From Astropecten irregularis (Eukaryota; Echinodermata; Asteroidea; Paxillosida; Astropectinidae), in assembly GCA_963971285.1 (NCBI GenBank), contig OZ020244.1:5766001-5830000 (forward strand): a stretch of DNA of 64,000 nt, read 5' to 3'. Made by a program: the position numbers and the translations under genes. Below, piece after piece: positions 49,415 to 62,811 of the stretch; the stretch's first letter is position 1, and the number at the start of each line of letters is the position of its first letter. Under the pieces are notes generated by a model. That model made no database searches and had not been told where the DNA came from. It was given only the letters and a program-made list of their open reading frames with translations.

Positions 49415-49775
49415 GATGCAAAAGTGTGGGGGAGATCCGAGTGCGGGGTCCAAGTATCCGAGGGATTCTTCGACCTGACTGCCGCAGGAGGTTCCAGCAG
49501 TGGACTTCACCAACGACCCCGCCGTGCCACAAGGCCGAGGCCTTCGCACCGAGTGGCACGGGCCGTTTTGGCCGCAGACTCCGAGAAACGGCCACCTCTG
49601 AGTAGCGTTGCGGCAGCGAGAGGTACGCTGTGGCAGACGGCCCAGATTTTGGCTGCGTTAACCACGGCCCTTTTTGGCCACATGGCACATGAGTCCGAGA
49701 AACTGCCTCGTGTAAGGCGGCAGGGAAAGGTCTGCCATGGCGACCGGCGGAGGACTCTCGCTCCAAGAGGTAGTA
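49415..49775. repeat. GC-rich module, subtype B2
   Basis: Consensus B2; first module of the 9,910-bp duplication. Confidence 0.85.
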
Positions 49776-51244
49776 TGGCGACAGTTATTATTTGTTTTAT
49801 GTAAAACACCGGACTATGAGGAGAGTTACTATTTGATTTATGTAAAACGCCACAATATGACCACAGTTAATATTTGATTTAGGTAAAACACCGGTATATA
49901 AGGAGAGATACTATCTGATTCATGTAAAACGCCGCAATATGAACACCGGAATGTAAGGAGAGTTACTACTTGTATCTCATTCAAATAAATCACCAAAATA
50001 TGACGACAGGTACTATTTTACTCAAGTAAAACACCGGAATATGATGACAGTTACTATTTGTTTTAAGTAAACTTTTGTACTGCAATATGAGGAGAGTTAC
50101 TATTCGATTCATGTAAAACACCACAATATGACGACAGCTACTATTTGATTCTTGTAAAACACCACAATATGACGACATTTACTATTTGATTCATGTAAAG
50201 CACCGCAATTTGACTACAGTTACTATTTTATTAATTTAAAAACGACGCAATATGATGACAGTTACTATTTTACTCATGTAACCATCGGAATATGACAACA
50301 GTTACTATCTGATTCATATAAAACATCAGAATATGATGACAGTTACTCTACTATTAGATTCATGTAAAGCGCCGCAATATGATGACAGTTACTATCTGAT
50401 TCGTGTAAGACACCGCAATATGATGGCAGTTACTATTTGATTCATGTAAAACGCCACAATATGATGGCAGTTACTATTTGATTCATGTAAAACGCCGCAA
50501 TATGGTGGCAGTTACTATTTGATTCATGTAAAGTACCGCAATTTGACTACAGTTACTATTTTATTAATTTAAAAACGACGCAATATGATGGCAGTTACTA
50601 TTTTACTCATGTAACCACCGGAATATGACAACAGTTACTATCTGATTCATATAAAACATCAGAATATGATGACAGTTACTGTACTAGTTCATGTAAAGCG
50701 GCCAATATGATGACAGTTACTATTTTATTCATGGAAAACCCCGGAATATGACAACAGTTACTATCTGATTCATATAAAACACCAGAATATGATGACAGTT
50801 ACTGTACTATTTGATTCATGTAAAACGCCGCAATATGGTGGCAGTTACTATTTGATTCATGTAAAGCACCGCAATTTGACTACAGTTACTATTTTATTAA
50901 TTTAAAAACGACGCAATATGATGGCAGTTACTATTTTACTCATGTAACCACCGGAATATGACAACAGTTACTATCTGATTCATATAAAACATCATAATAT
51001 GATGACAGTTACTGTACTAGTTCATGTAAAGCGGCCAATATGATGACAGTTACTATTTTATTCATGGAAAACCCCGGAATATGACAACAGTTACTATCTG
51101 ATTCATATAAAACACCAGAATATGATGACAGTTACTGTACTATTTGATTCATGTAAAACGCCACAATATGATGGCAGTTACTATTTGATTCATGTAAAAC
51201 GCCACAATATGATGACAGTTACTATTTTATTCATGGAAAACACT

Positions 51245-52414
51245 GATGCAAAAAGGGGGAAAAATCCGAGTGCGGGGTCCGAGGGTTTCTTACACCCGAC
51301 GGTCGCAGAGGGGTAAAGCAGTGGGGTCAAGGACCCGCCGTGCCGCACGACCGAGGCCTTCGCAGCGAATTTTTTTTTAAAATCTTTAAGTGTACGCCGT
51401 AACTTGAACATTTCCAATTAGGAAATTTAACAGGTATAAAAAACACTCACACATAGAATCACGGAGACAGGCTTAATATTAAACTGTTCCTCCTGACATT
51501 TCAAACGAGAAATAAAAAGATGCAAAAGTTAAGCAGACCGTCAGGTGTTCAGGGGCACGCGATTTACCGGGATACTTTCAACCAGCTTACCGGCTCCCAT
51601 ATAGTACCCATAGGCTTACTGGCAAGCCGACTACTGCATATCCTCCCCACCATTGAGACCTTAGCCTGACATGCAAAGCTCTGAAGGACTAAGAGGGAGA
51701 AACAAGGCGGCCCCTGGACCATCGCGGTGCCAGGGTCCGCACATGCCATGTTCCATTCATTATCAGAGAGTCAGGATCGGAGAATCGAACCCAGGCTGCC
51801 GGAAGTCTGAGCGGTGGTACCATCGCTTATCCCACCGAGCCAGAAGCGTTGGTGACAACCCGGCAGTTTCTAAAACTATTTATACCAGACAATTGACAGG
51901 AGAAAAACATTAAACAAAATTACTGAGAGCACATCGGGGCTCGAACCCGGGCCAAGTAATTCAAAGTCCCTTTCCCTAACCACTCGGCCACATCACATGT
52001 ATTGACGGTGTCATGGAATGTAGCAATGAAGTGATTGTCGATACCCTATTGGCTTAAAATCACTCGAGCGTGTTATGAACTGTCTCCGTAGTCATGTATA
52101 ACCCGCTATGGAATCACCTAATCCAAGTCCTAATCCAAGACTTTGTAGCAACATTTTCAAAACTTTAGGGCAAAGTGCTTGCCACCTGGTCTTGCCAGAG
52201 GTCACGGAGACGTCTCTCCTTGGTGAGAGCGTAAGCCATTTTATGTTGGAGACGTCTCCGCCATTGGCGGAGACACTTCCCCGACACTCATTACATTCAC
52301 CAATATTGAACAGACACTTCTTATACAAGTATTTTCTAAGCCCTGTGTGGGATGTCTTTAAAAACAATAGATGCCGAACCCGGTAACCAGAGTTTAGACT
52401 TTCACATAGAAACT
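51245..52414 (-). repeat. S module copy 6
   Basis: Marks shared only with copy 7: gtcacggagacg and aacaatagatgcc. Heads lie at about 51781-51842 and 51937-51990. Confidence 0.7.
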
Positions 52415-52548
52415 GATCCATGTAAAACACCGAAAGATGAAGGCAGTTACTATTTGATTCATGTAAAACGCCACAACATGAGGACGTTATTTGGTTAATG
52501 GAAACATCGCAATGTGACGACGTTGCTATATGATTCATGTAAAACACC

Positions 52549-52901
52549 GATGCAAAAGTGGGCGAAAAACCGAGTGCGGGGTCCAAGTATCCGAGGGATT
52601 CTTCGACAAGACAGCCACAGGAGGTTCCAGCAGTGGGCTTCACCAAGGACCCCGCCGTGCCGCAAGGCCGAGGCCTTCGCACCGAGTGGCACGGGCCGTT
52701 TTGGCCGCAGACTCCAAGAAACGGCCACCTCCGAGTAGCGTTCCGGCAGCGAGAGGTACGCTGTGGCAGACGGCCCAGATTTTGGCTGCATTAACCACGG
52801 CCCTTTTTGGCCACAAGAGTCCGAGAAACTGCCTCGTGTAAGGCGGCAGGGAAAGGTCTGCCATGGCGACCGGCGGAGGACTCTCGCCCCAAGAGTTAGT
52901 A
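52549..52901. repeat. GC-rich module, subtype A (copy 6)
   Basis: agtgggcgaaaaacc start; marks ttcgacaagacag, ctccaagaaacgg and ctcgccccaagagttagta. Confidence 0.85.
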
Positions 52902-54838
52902 TGGCGACAGTTATTATTTGTTTTATGTAAAACACCGGACTATGAGGAGAGTTACTATTTGATTCATGTAAAACACCACAATATGACGACAGCTGCTATT
53001 TGATTCATGTAAAACACCACAATATGACGACAGCTACTATTCGATTCATGTAAAACACCACAATATGACGACAGCTACTATTTGATTCATGTAAAACACC
53101 GCAATAAAAACGACAGCTACTATCTGATTCATGTAAAACACCGCAATAAAAACGACAGCTACTATTCGATTCATGTAAAACACCACAATATGATGGCAGT
53201 TACTATCTGATTTGTGTAAGACACCGCAATATGATGGCAGTTACTATCTGATTTGTGTAAGACACCGCAATATGATGGCAGTTACTATTTGATTCATGTA
53301 AAACGCCACAATATGATGACAGTTACTATTTGATTCTTGTAAAACACCACAATATGACGACATTTACTATTTGATTCATGTAAAGCACCGCAATTTGACT
53401 ACAGTTACTATTTTATTAATTTAAAAACGACGCAATATGATGACAGTTACTATTTTACTCATGTAACCATCGGAATATGACAACAGTTACTATCTGATTC
53501 ATATAAAACATCAGAATATGATGACAGTTACTCTACTATTAGATTCATGTAAAGCGCCGCAATATGATGACAGTTACTATCTGATTCGTGTAAGACACCG
53601 CAATATGATGGCAGATACTATTTGATTCATGTAAAACGCCACAATATGATGGCAGTTACTATTTGATTCATGTAAAACGCCGCAATATGGTGGCAGTTAC
53701 TATTTGATTCATGTAAAGTACCGCAATTTGACTACAGTTACTATTTTATTAATTTAAAAACGACGCAATATGATGGCAGTTACTATTTTACTCATGTAAC
53801 CACCGGAATATGACAACAGTTACTATCTGATTCATATAAAACATCAGAATATGATGACAGTTACTGTACTAGTTCATGTAAAGCGGCCAATATGATGACA
53901 GTTACTATTTTATTCATGGAAAACCCCGGAATATGACAACAGTTACTATCTGATTCATATAAAACACCAGAATATGATGACAGTTACTGTACTATTTGAT
54001 TCATGTAAAACGCCGCAATATGGTGGCAGTTACTATTTGATTCATGTAAAGCACCGCAATTTGACTACAGTTACTATTTTATTAATTTAAAAACGACGCA
54101 ATATGATGGCAGTTACTATTTTACTCATGTAACCACCGGAATATGACAACAGTTACTATCTGATTCATATAAAACATCAGAATATGATGACAGTTACTGT
54201 ACTAGTTCATGTAAAGCGGCCAATATGATGACAGTTACTATTTTATTCATGGAAAACCCCGGAATATGACAACAGTTACTATCTGATTCATATAAAACAC
54301 CAGAATATGATGACAGTTACTGTACTATTTGATTCATGTAAAACGCCGCAATATGGTGGCAGTTACTATTTGATTCAAGTAAAGCACCGCAATTTGACTA
54401 CAGTTACTATTTTATTAATTTAAAAACGACGCAATATGATGGCAGTTACTATTTTACTCATGTAACCACCGGAATATGACAACAGTTACTATCTGATTCA
54501 TATAAAACATCAGAATATGATGACAGTTACTGTACTAGTTCATGTAAAGCGGCCAATATGATGACAGTTACTATTTTATTCATGGAAAACCCCGGAATAT
54601 GACAACAGTTACTATCTGATTCATATAAAACATCAGAATATGATGACAGTTACTGTACTTTTTGATTCATGTAAAACACCACAATATGACGACAGCTACT
54701 ATTCGATTCATGTAAAACACCACAATATGACGACAGCTACTATTTGATTCATGTAAAACGCCACAATATGAGGACGTTATTTGGTTAATGGAAACACCGC
54801 AATGTGACGACGTTGCTATATGATTCATGTAAAACACC

Positions 54839-55199
54839 GATGCAAAAGTGTGGGGGAGATCCGAGTGCGGGGTCCAAGTATCCGAGGGATTCTTCGACCT
54901 GACTGCCGCAGGAGGTTCCAGCAGTGGACTTCACCAACGACCCCGCCGTGCCACAAGGCCGAGGCCTTCGCACCGAGTGGCACGGGCCGTTTTGGCCGCA
55001 GACTCCGAGAAACGGCCACCTCTGAGTAGCGTTGCGGCAGCGAGAGGTACGCTGTGGCAGACGGCCCAGATTTTGGCTGCGTTAACCACGGCCCTTTTTG
55101 GCCACATGGCACATGAGTCCGAGAAACTGCCTCGTGTAAGGCGGCAGGGAAAGGTCTGCCATGGCGACCGGCGGAGGACTCTCGCTCCAAGAGGTAGTA
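54839..55199. repeat. GC-rich module, subtype B2 (no B1 partner)
   Basis: Preceded by ggaaaaccccgg monomers rather than a B1 spacer; L flank follows. Confidence 0.85.
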
Positions 55200-56530
55200 T
55201 GGCGACAGTTATTATTTGTTTTATGTAAAACACCGGACTATGAGGAGAGTTACTATTTGATTTATGTAAAACGCCACAATATGACCACAGTTAATATTTG
55301 ATTTAGGTAAAACACCGGTATATAAGGAGAGATACTATCTGATTCATGTAAAACGCCGCAATATGAACACCGGAATGTAAGGAGAGTTACTACTTGTATC
55401 TCATTCAAATAAATCACCAAAATATGACGACAGGTACTATTTTACTCAAGTAAAACACCGGAATATGATGACAGTTACTATTTGTTTTAAGTAAACTTTT
55501 GTACTGCAATATGAGGAGAGTTACTATTCGATTCATGTAAAACACCACAATATGACGACAGCTACTATTTGATTCTTGTAAAACACCACAATATGACGAC
55601 ATTTACTATTTGATTCATGTAAAGCACCGCAATTTGACTACAGTTACTATTTTATTAATTTAAAAACGACGCAATATGATGACAGTTACTATTTTACTCA
55701 TGTAACCATCGGAATATGACAACAGTTACTATCTGATTCATATAAAACATCAGAATATGATGACAGTTACTATCTGATTCGTGTAAGACACCGCAATATG
55801 GTGGCAGTTACTATTTGATTCATGTAAAACGCCACAATATGATGGCAGTTACTATTTGATTCATGTAAAACGCCGCAATATGGTGGCAGTTACTATTTGA
55901 TTCATGTAAAGCACCGCAATTTGACTACAGTTACTATTTTATTAATTTAAAAACGACGCAATATGATGGCGGTTACTATTTTACTCATGTAAACACCGGA
56001 ATATGACAACAGTTACTATCTGATTCATATAAAACATCAGAATATGATGACAGTTACTGTACTATTTGATTCATGTAAAACGCCACAATATGACGACAGC
56101 TACTATTGATTCATGTAAAACACCACAATATGACGACAGCTACTATTCGATTCATGTAAAACACCACAATATGACGACAGCTACTATTTGATTCATGTAA
56201 AACACCGCAATAAAAACGACAGCTACTATTTGATTCATGTAAAACACCACAATATGACGACAGCTACTATTCGATTCATGTAAAACACCACAATATGACG
56301 ACAGCTACTATTTGATTCATGTAAAACACCGCAATAAAAACGACAGCTACTATTTGATTCATGTAAAACACCACAATATGACGACAGCTACTATTCGATT
56401 CATGTAAAACACCACAATATGACGACAGCTACTATTTGATTCATGTAAAACGCCACAATATGAGGACGTTATTTGGTTAATGGAAACACCGCAATGTGAC
56501 GACGTTGCTATATGATTCATGTAAAACACC

Positions 56531-56892
56531 GATGCAAAAGTGTGGGGGAAGATCCGAGTGCGGGGTCCAAGTATCCGAGGGATTCTTCGACCTGACTGCC
56601 GCAGGAGGTTCCAGCAGTGGACTTCACCAACGACCCCGCCGTGCCACAAGGCCGAGGCCTTCGCACCGAGTGGCACGGGCCGTTTTGGCCGCAGACTCCG
56701 AGAAACGGCCGCCTCTGAGTAGCGTTGCGGCAGCGAGAGGTACGCTGTGGCAGACGGCCCAGATTTTGGCTGCGTTAACCACGGCCCTTTTTGGCCACAT
56801 GGCACATGAGTCCGAGAAACTGCCTCGTGTAAGGCGACAGGGAAAGGTCTGCCATGGCGACCGGCGGAGGACTCTCGCTCCAAGAGGTAGTA
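56531..56892. repeat. GC-rich module, subtype B1 (V haplotype)
   Basis: aggcgacaggg; paired with B2 at 57419. Confidence 0.85.
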
Positions 56893-57418
56893 TGGCGACA
56901 GTTATTATTTGTTTTATGTAAAACACCGGACTATGAGGAGAGTTACTATTTGATTTATGTAAAACGCCACAATATGACCACAGTTACTATTTGATTCATG
57001 TAAAACACCACAATATGATGACAGTTACTATTTGATTCATGTAAAACGCCGCAATATGGTGGCAGTTACTATTTGATTCATGTAAAGCACCGCAATTTGA
57101 CTACAGTTACTATTTTATTAATTTAAAAACGACGCAATATGATGGCAGTTACTATTTTACTCATGTAACCACCGGAATATGACAACAGTTACTATCTGAT
57201 TCATATAAAACATCAGAATATGATGACAGTTACTGTACTTTTTGATTCATGTAAAACACCACAATATGACGACAGCTACTATTCGATTCATGTAAAACAC
57301 CACAATATGACGACAGCTACTATTTGATTCATGTAAAACGCCACAATATGAGGACGTTATTTGGTTAATGGAAACACCGCAATGTGACGACGTTGCTATA
57401 TGATTCATGTAAAACACC

Positions 57419-57779
57419 GATGCAAAAGTGTGGGGGAGATCCGAGTGCGGGGTCCAAGTATCCGAGGGATTCTTCGACCTGACTGCCGCAGGAGGTTCCA
57501 GCAGTGGACTTCACCAACGACCCCGCCGTGCCACAAGGCCGAGGCCTTCGCACCGAGTGGCACGGGCCGTTTTGGCCGCAGACTCCGAGAAACGGCCACC
57601 TCTGAGTAGCGTTGCGGCAGCGAGAGGTACGCTGTGGCAGACGGCCCAGATTTTGGCTGCGTTAACCACGGCCCTTTTTGGCCACATGGCACATGAGTCC
57701 GAGAAACTGCCTCGTGTAAGGCGGCAGGGAAAGGTCTGCCATGGCGACCGGCGGAGGACTCTCGCTCCAAGAGGTAGTA
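57419..57779. repeat. GC-rich module, subtype B2
   Basis: Consensus B2, followed by the L flank with attcaaataaatc. Confidence 0.85.
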
Positions 57780-59324
57780 TGGCGACAGTTATTATTTGTT
57801 TTATGTAAAACACCGGACTATGAGGAGAGTTACTATTTGATTTATGTAAAACGCCACAATATGACCACAGTTAATATTTGATTTAGGTAAAACACCGGTA
57901 TATAAGGAGAGATACTATCTGATTCATGTAAAACGCCGCAATATGAACACCGGAATGTAAGGAGAGTTACTACTTGTATCTCATTCAAATAAATCACCAA
58001 AATATGACGACAGGTACTATTTTACTCAAGTAAAACACCGGAATATGATGACAGTTACTATTTGTTTTAAGTAAACTTTTGTACTGCAATATGAGGAGAG
58101 TTACTATTCGATTCATGTAAAACACCACAATATGACGACAGCTACTATTTGATTCTTGTAAAACACCACAATATGACGACATTTACTATTTGATTCATGT
58201 AAAGCACCGCAATTTGACTACAGTTACTATTTTATTAATTTAAAAACGACGCAATATGATGACAGTTACTATTTTACTCATGTAACCATCGGAATATGAC
58301 AACAGTTACTATCTGATTCATATAAAACATCAGAATATGATGACAGTTACTCTACTATTAGATTCATGTAAAGCGCCGCAATATGATGACAGTTACTATC
58401 TGATTCGTGTAAGACACCGCAATATGATGGCAGTTACTATTTGATTCATGTAAAACGCCACAATATGATGGCAGTTACTATTTGATTCATGTAAAACGCC
58501 GCAATATGGTGGCAGTTACTATTTGATTCATGTAAAGTACCGCAATTTGACTACAGTTACTATTTTATTAATTTAAAAACGACGCAATATGATGGCAGTT
58601 ACTATTTTACTCATGTAACCACCGGAATATGACAACAGTTACTATCTGATTCATATAAAACATCAGAATATGATGACAGTTACTGTACTAGTTCATGTAA
58701 AGCGGCCAATATGATGACAGTTACTATTTTATTCATGGAAAACCCCGGAATATGACAACAGTTACTATCTGATTCATATAAAACACCAGAATATGATGAC
58801 AGTTACTGTACTATTTGATTCATGTAAAACGCCGCAATATGGTGGCAGTTACTATTTGATTCATGTAAAGCACCGCAATTTGACTACAGTTACTATTTTA
58901 TTAATTTAAAAACGACGCAATATGATGGCAGTTACTATTTTACTCATGTAACCACCGGAATATGACAACAGTTACTATCTGATTCATATAAAACATCAGA
59001 ATATGATGACAGTTACTGTACTAGTTCATGTAAAGCGGCCAATATGATGACAGTTACTATTTTATTCATGGAAAACCCCGGAATATGACAACAGTTACTA
59101 TCTGATTCATATAAAACATCAGAATATGATGACAGTTACTGTACTTTTTGATTCATGTAAAACACCACAATATGACGACAGCTACTATTCGATTCATGTA
59201 AAACACCACAATATGACGACAGCTACTATTTGATTCATGTAAAACGCCACAATATGAGGACGTTATTTGGTTAATGGAAACACCGCAATGTGACGACGTT
59301 GCTATATGATTCATGTAAAACACC

Positions 59325-59685
59325 GATGCAAAAGTGTGGGGGAGATCCGAGTGCGGGGTCCAAGTATCCGAGGGATTCTTCGACCTGACTGCCGCAGGAG
59401 GTTCCAGCAGTGGACTTCACCAACGACCCCGCCGTGCCACAAGGCCGAGGCCTTCGCACCGAGTGGCACGGGCCGTTTTGGCCGCAGACTCCGAGAAACG
59501 GCCACCTCTGAGTAGCGTTGCGGCAGCGAGAGGTACGCTGTGGCAGACGGCCCAGATTTTGGCTGCGTTAACCACGGCCCTTTTTGGCCACATGGCACAT
59601 GAGTCCGAGAAACTGCCTCGTGTAAGGCGGCAGGGAAAGGTCTGCCATGGCGACCGGCGGAGGACTCTCGCTCCAAGAGGTAGTA
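59325..59685. repeat. GC-rich module, subtype B2 (no B1 partner)
   Basis: Copy of the module at 49415 at 9,910 bp, but its upstream side is a 333-bp-type unit. The duplication edge is therefore close by. Confidence 0.85.
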
Positions 59686-61154
59686 TGGCGACAGTTATTA
59701 TTTGTTTTATGTAAAACACCGGACTATGAGGAGAGTTACTATTTGATTTATGTAAAACGCCACAATATGACCACAGTTAATATTTGATTTAGGTAAAACA
59801 CCGGTATATAAGGAGAGATACTATCTGATTCATGTAAAACGCCGCAATATGAACACCGGAATGTAAGGAGAGTTACTACTTGTATCTCATTCAAATAAAT
59901 CACCAAAATATGACGACAGGTACTATTTTACTCAAGTAAAACACCGGAATATGATGACAGTTACTATTTGTTTTAAGTAAACTTTTGTACTGCAATATGA
60001 GGAGAGTTACTATTCGATTCATGTAAAACACCACAATATGACGACAGCTACTATTTGATTCTTGTAAAACACCACAATATGACGACATTTACTATTTGAT
60101 TCATGTAAAGCACCGCAATTTGACTACAGTTACTATTTTATTAATTTAAAAACGACGCAATATGATGACAGTTACTATTTTACTCATGTAACCATCGGAA
60201 TATGACAACAGTTACTATCTGATTCATATAAAACATCAGAATATGATGACAGTTACTCTACTATTAGATTCATGTAAAGCGCCGCAATATGATGACAGTT
60301 ACTATCTGATTCGTGTAAGACACCGCAATATGATGGCAGTTACTATTTGATTCATGTAAAACGCCACAATATGATGGCAGTTACTATTTGATTCATGTAA
60401 AACGCCGCAATATGGTGGCAGTTACTATTTGATTCATGTAAAGTACCGCAATTTGACTACAGTTACTATTTTATTAATTTAAAAACGACGCAATATGATG
60501 GCAGTTACTATTTTACTCATGTAACCACCGGAATATGACAACAGTTACTATCTGATTCATATAAAACATCAGAATATGATGACAGTTACTGTACTAGTTC
60601 ATGTAAAGCGGCCAATATGATGACAGTTACTATTTTATTCATGGAAAACCCCGGAATATGACAACAGTTACTATCTGATTCATATAAAACACCAGAATAT
60701 GATGACAGTTACTGTACTATTTGATTCATGTAAAACGCCGCAATATGGTGGCAGTTACTATTTGATTCATGTAAAGCACCGCAATTTGACTACAGTTACT
60801 ATTTTATTAATTTAAAAACGACGCAATATGATGGCAGTTACTATTTTACTCATGTAACCACCGGAATATGACAACAGTTACTATCTGATTCATATAAAAC
60901 ATCATAATATGATGACAGTTACTGTACTAGTTCATGTAAAGCGGCCAATATGATGACAGTTACTATTTTATTCATGGAAAACCCCGGAATATGACAACAG
61001 TTACTATCTGATTCATATAAAACACCAGAATATGATGACAGTTACTGTACTATTTGATTCATGTAAAACGCCACAATATGATGGCAGTTACTATTTGATT
61101 CATGTAAAACGCCACAATATGATGACAGTTACTATTTTATTCATGGAAAACACT

Positions 61155-62324
61155 GATGCAAAAAGGGGGAAAAATCCGAGTGCGGGGTCCGAGGGTTTCT
61201 TACACCCGACGGTCGCAGAGGGGTAAAGCAGTGGGGTCAAGGACCCGCCGTGCCGCACGACCGAGGCCTTCGCAGCGAATTTTTTTTTTAAATCTTTAAG
61301 TGTACGCCGTAACTTGAACATTTCCAATTAGGAAATTTAACAGGTATAAAAAACACTCACACATAGAATCACGGAGACAGGCTTAATATTAAACTGTTCC
61401 TCCTGACATTTCAAACGAGAAATAAAAAGATGCAAAAGTTAAGCAGACCGTCAGGTGTTCAGGGGCACGCGATTTACCGGGATACTTTCAACCAGCTTAC
61501 CGGCTCCCATATAGTACCCATAGGCTTACTGGCAAGCCGACTACTGCATATCCTCCCCACCATTGAGACCTTAGCCTGACATGCAAAGCTCTGAAGGACT
61601 AAGAGGGAGAAACAAGGCGGCCCCTGGACCATCGCGGTGCCAGGGTCCGCACATGCCATGTTCCATTCATTATCAGAGAGTCAGGATCGGAGAATCGAAC
61701 CCAGGCTGCCGGAAGTCTGAGCGGTGGTACCATCGCTTATCCCACCGAGCCAGAAGCGTTGGTGACAACCCGGCAGTTTCTAAAACTATTTATACCAGAC
61801 AATTGACAGGAGAAAAACATTAAACAAAATTACTGAGAGCACATCGGGGCTCGAACCCGGGCCAAGTAATTCAAAGTCCCTTTCCCTAACCACTCGGCCA
61901 CATCACATGTATTGACGGTGTCATGGAATGTAGCAATGAAGTGATTGTCGATACCCTATTGGCTTAAAATCACTCGAGCGTGTTATGAACTGTCTCCGTA
62001 GTCATGTATAACCCGCTATGGAATCACCTAATCCAAGTCCTAATCCAAGACTTTGTAGCAACATTTTCAAAACTTTAGGGCAAAGTGCTTGCCACCTGGT
62101 CTTGCCAGAGGTCACGGAGACGTCTCTCCTTGGTGAGAGCGTAAGCCATTTTATGTTGGAGACGTCTCCGCCATTGGCGGAGACACTTCCCCGACACTCA
62201 TTACATTCACCAATATTGAACAGACACTTCTTATACAAGTATTTTCTAAGCCCTGTGTGGGATGTCTTTAAAAACAATAGATGCCGAACCCGGTAACCAG
62301 AGTTTAGACTTTCACATAGAAACT
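61155..62324 (-). repeat. S module copy 7
   Basis: Near-identical to copy 6 (offset 9,910 bp). The T tract and the A run after it differ by one base each. Heads lie at about 61691-61752 and 61847-61900. Confidence 0.7.
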
Positions 62325-62458
62325 GATCCATGTAAAACACCGAAAGATGAAGGCAGTTACTATTTGATTCATGTAAAACGCCACAACATGAGGACGTTAT
62401 TTGGTTAATGGAAACATCGCAATGTGACGACGTTGCTATATGATTCATGTAAAACACC

Positions 62459-62811
62459 GATGCAAAAGTGGGCGAAAAACCGAGTGCGGGGTCCAAGTAT
62501 CCGAGGGATTCTTCGACAAGACAGCCACAGGAGGTTCCAGCAGTGGGCTTCACCAAGGACCCCGCCGTGCCGCAAGGCCGAGGCCTTCGCACCGAGTGGC
62601 ACGGGCCGTTTTGGCCGCAGACTCCAAGAAACGGCCACCTCCGAGTAGCGTTCCGGCAGCGAGAGGTACGCTGTGGCAGACGGCCCAGATTTTGGCTGCA
62701 TTAACCACGGCCCTTTTTGGCCACAAGAGTCCGAGAAACTGCCTCGTGTAAGGCGGCAGGGAAAGGTCTGCCATGGCGACCGGCGGAGGACTCTCGCCCC
62801 AAGAGTTAGTA
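62459..62811. repeat. GC-rich module, subtype A (copy 7)
   Basis: Carries all the marks of copy 6. Confidence 0.85.

Larger units (their letters stand above)
40014..51244. repeat. Satellite block between S copies 5 and 6
   Basis: The longest stretch without an S module (11.2 kb). It has three B1-B2 pairs (41075/41963, 43659/44547, 48527/49415) and one B1 joined to an L flank (46332). The first two pairs carry the non-V variants (aggcggcaggg, gtactatttg, attcatataaatc); the third carries the V set. 333-bp units occur near 45,800-46,100, at 47,400-47,650 and before 51,244. No gene. Confidence 0.88.
52902..61154. repeat. Satellite block between S copies 6 and 7
   Basis: Holds B2 modules at 54839, 57419 and 59325 and one B1 at 56531. 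The B2 modules at 54839 and 59325 lack a B1 partner and follow 333-bp-type monomers directly. The part from about 59,087 repeats the sequence from about 49,177. No gene. Confidence 0.88.
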
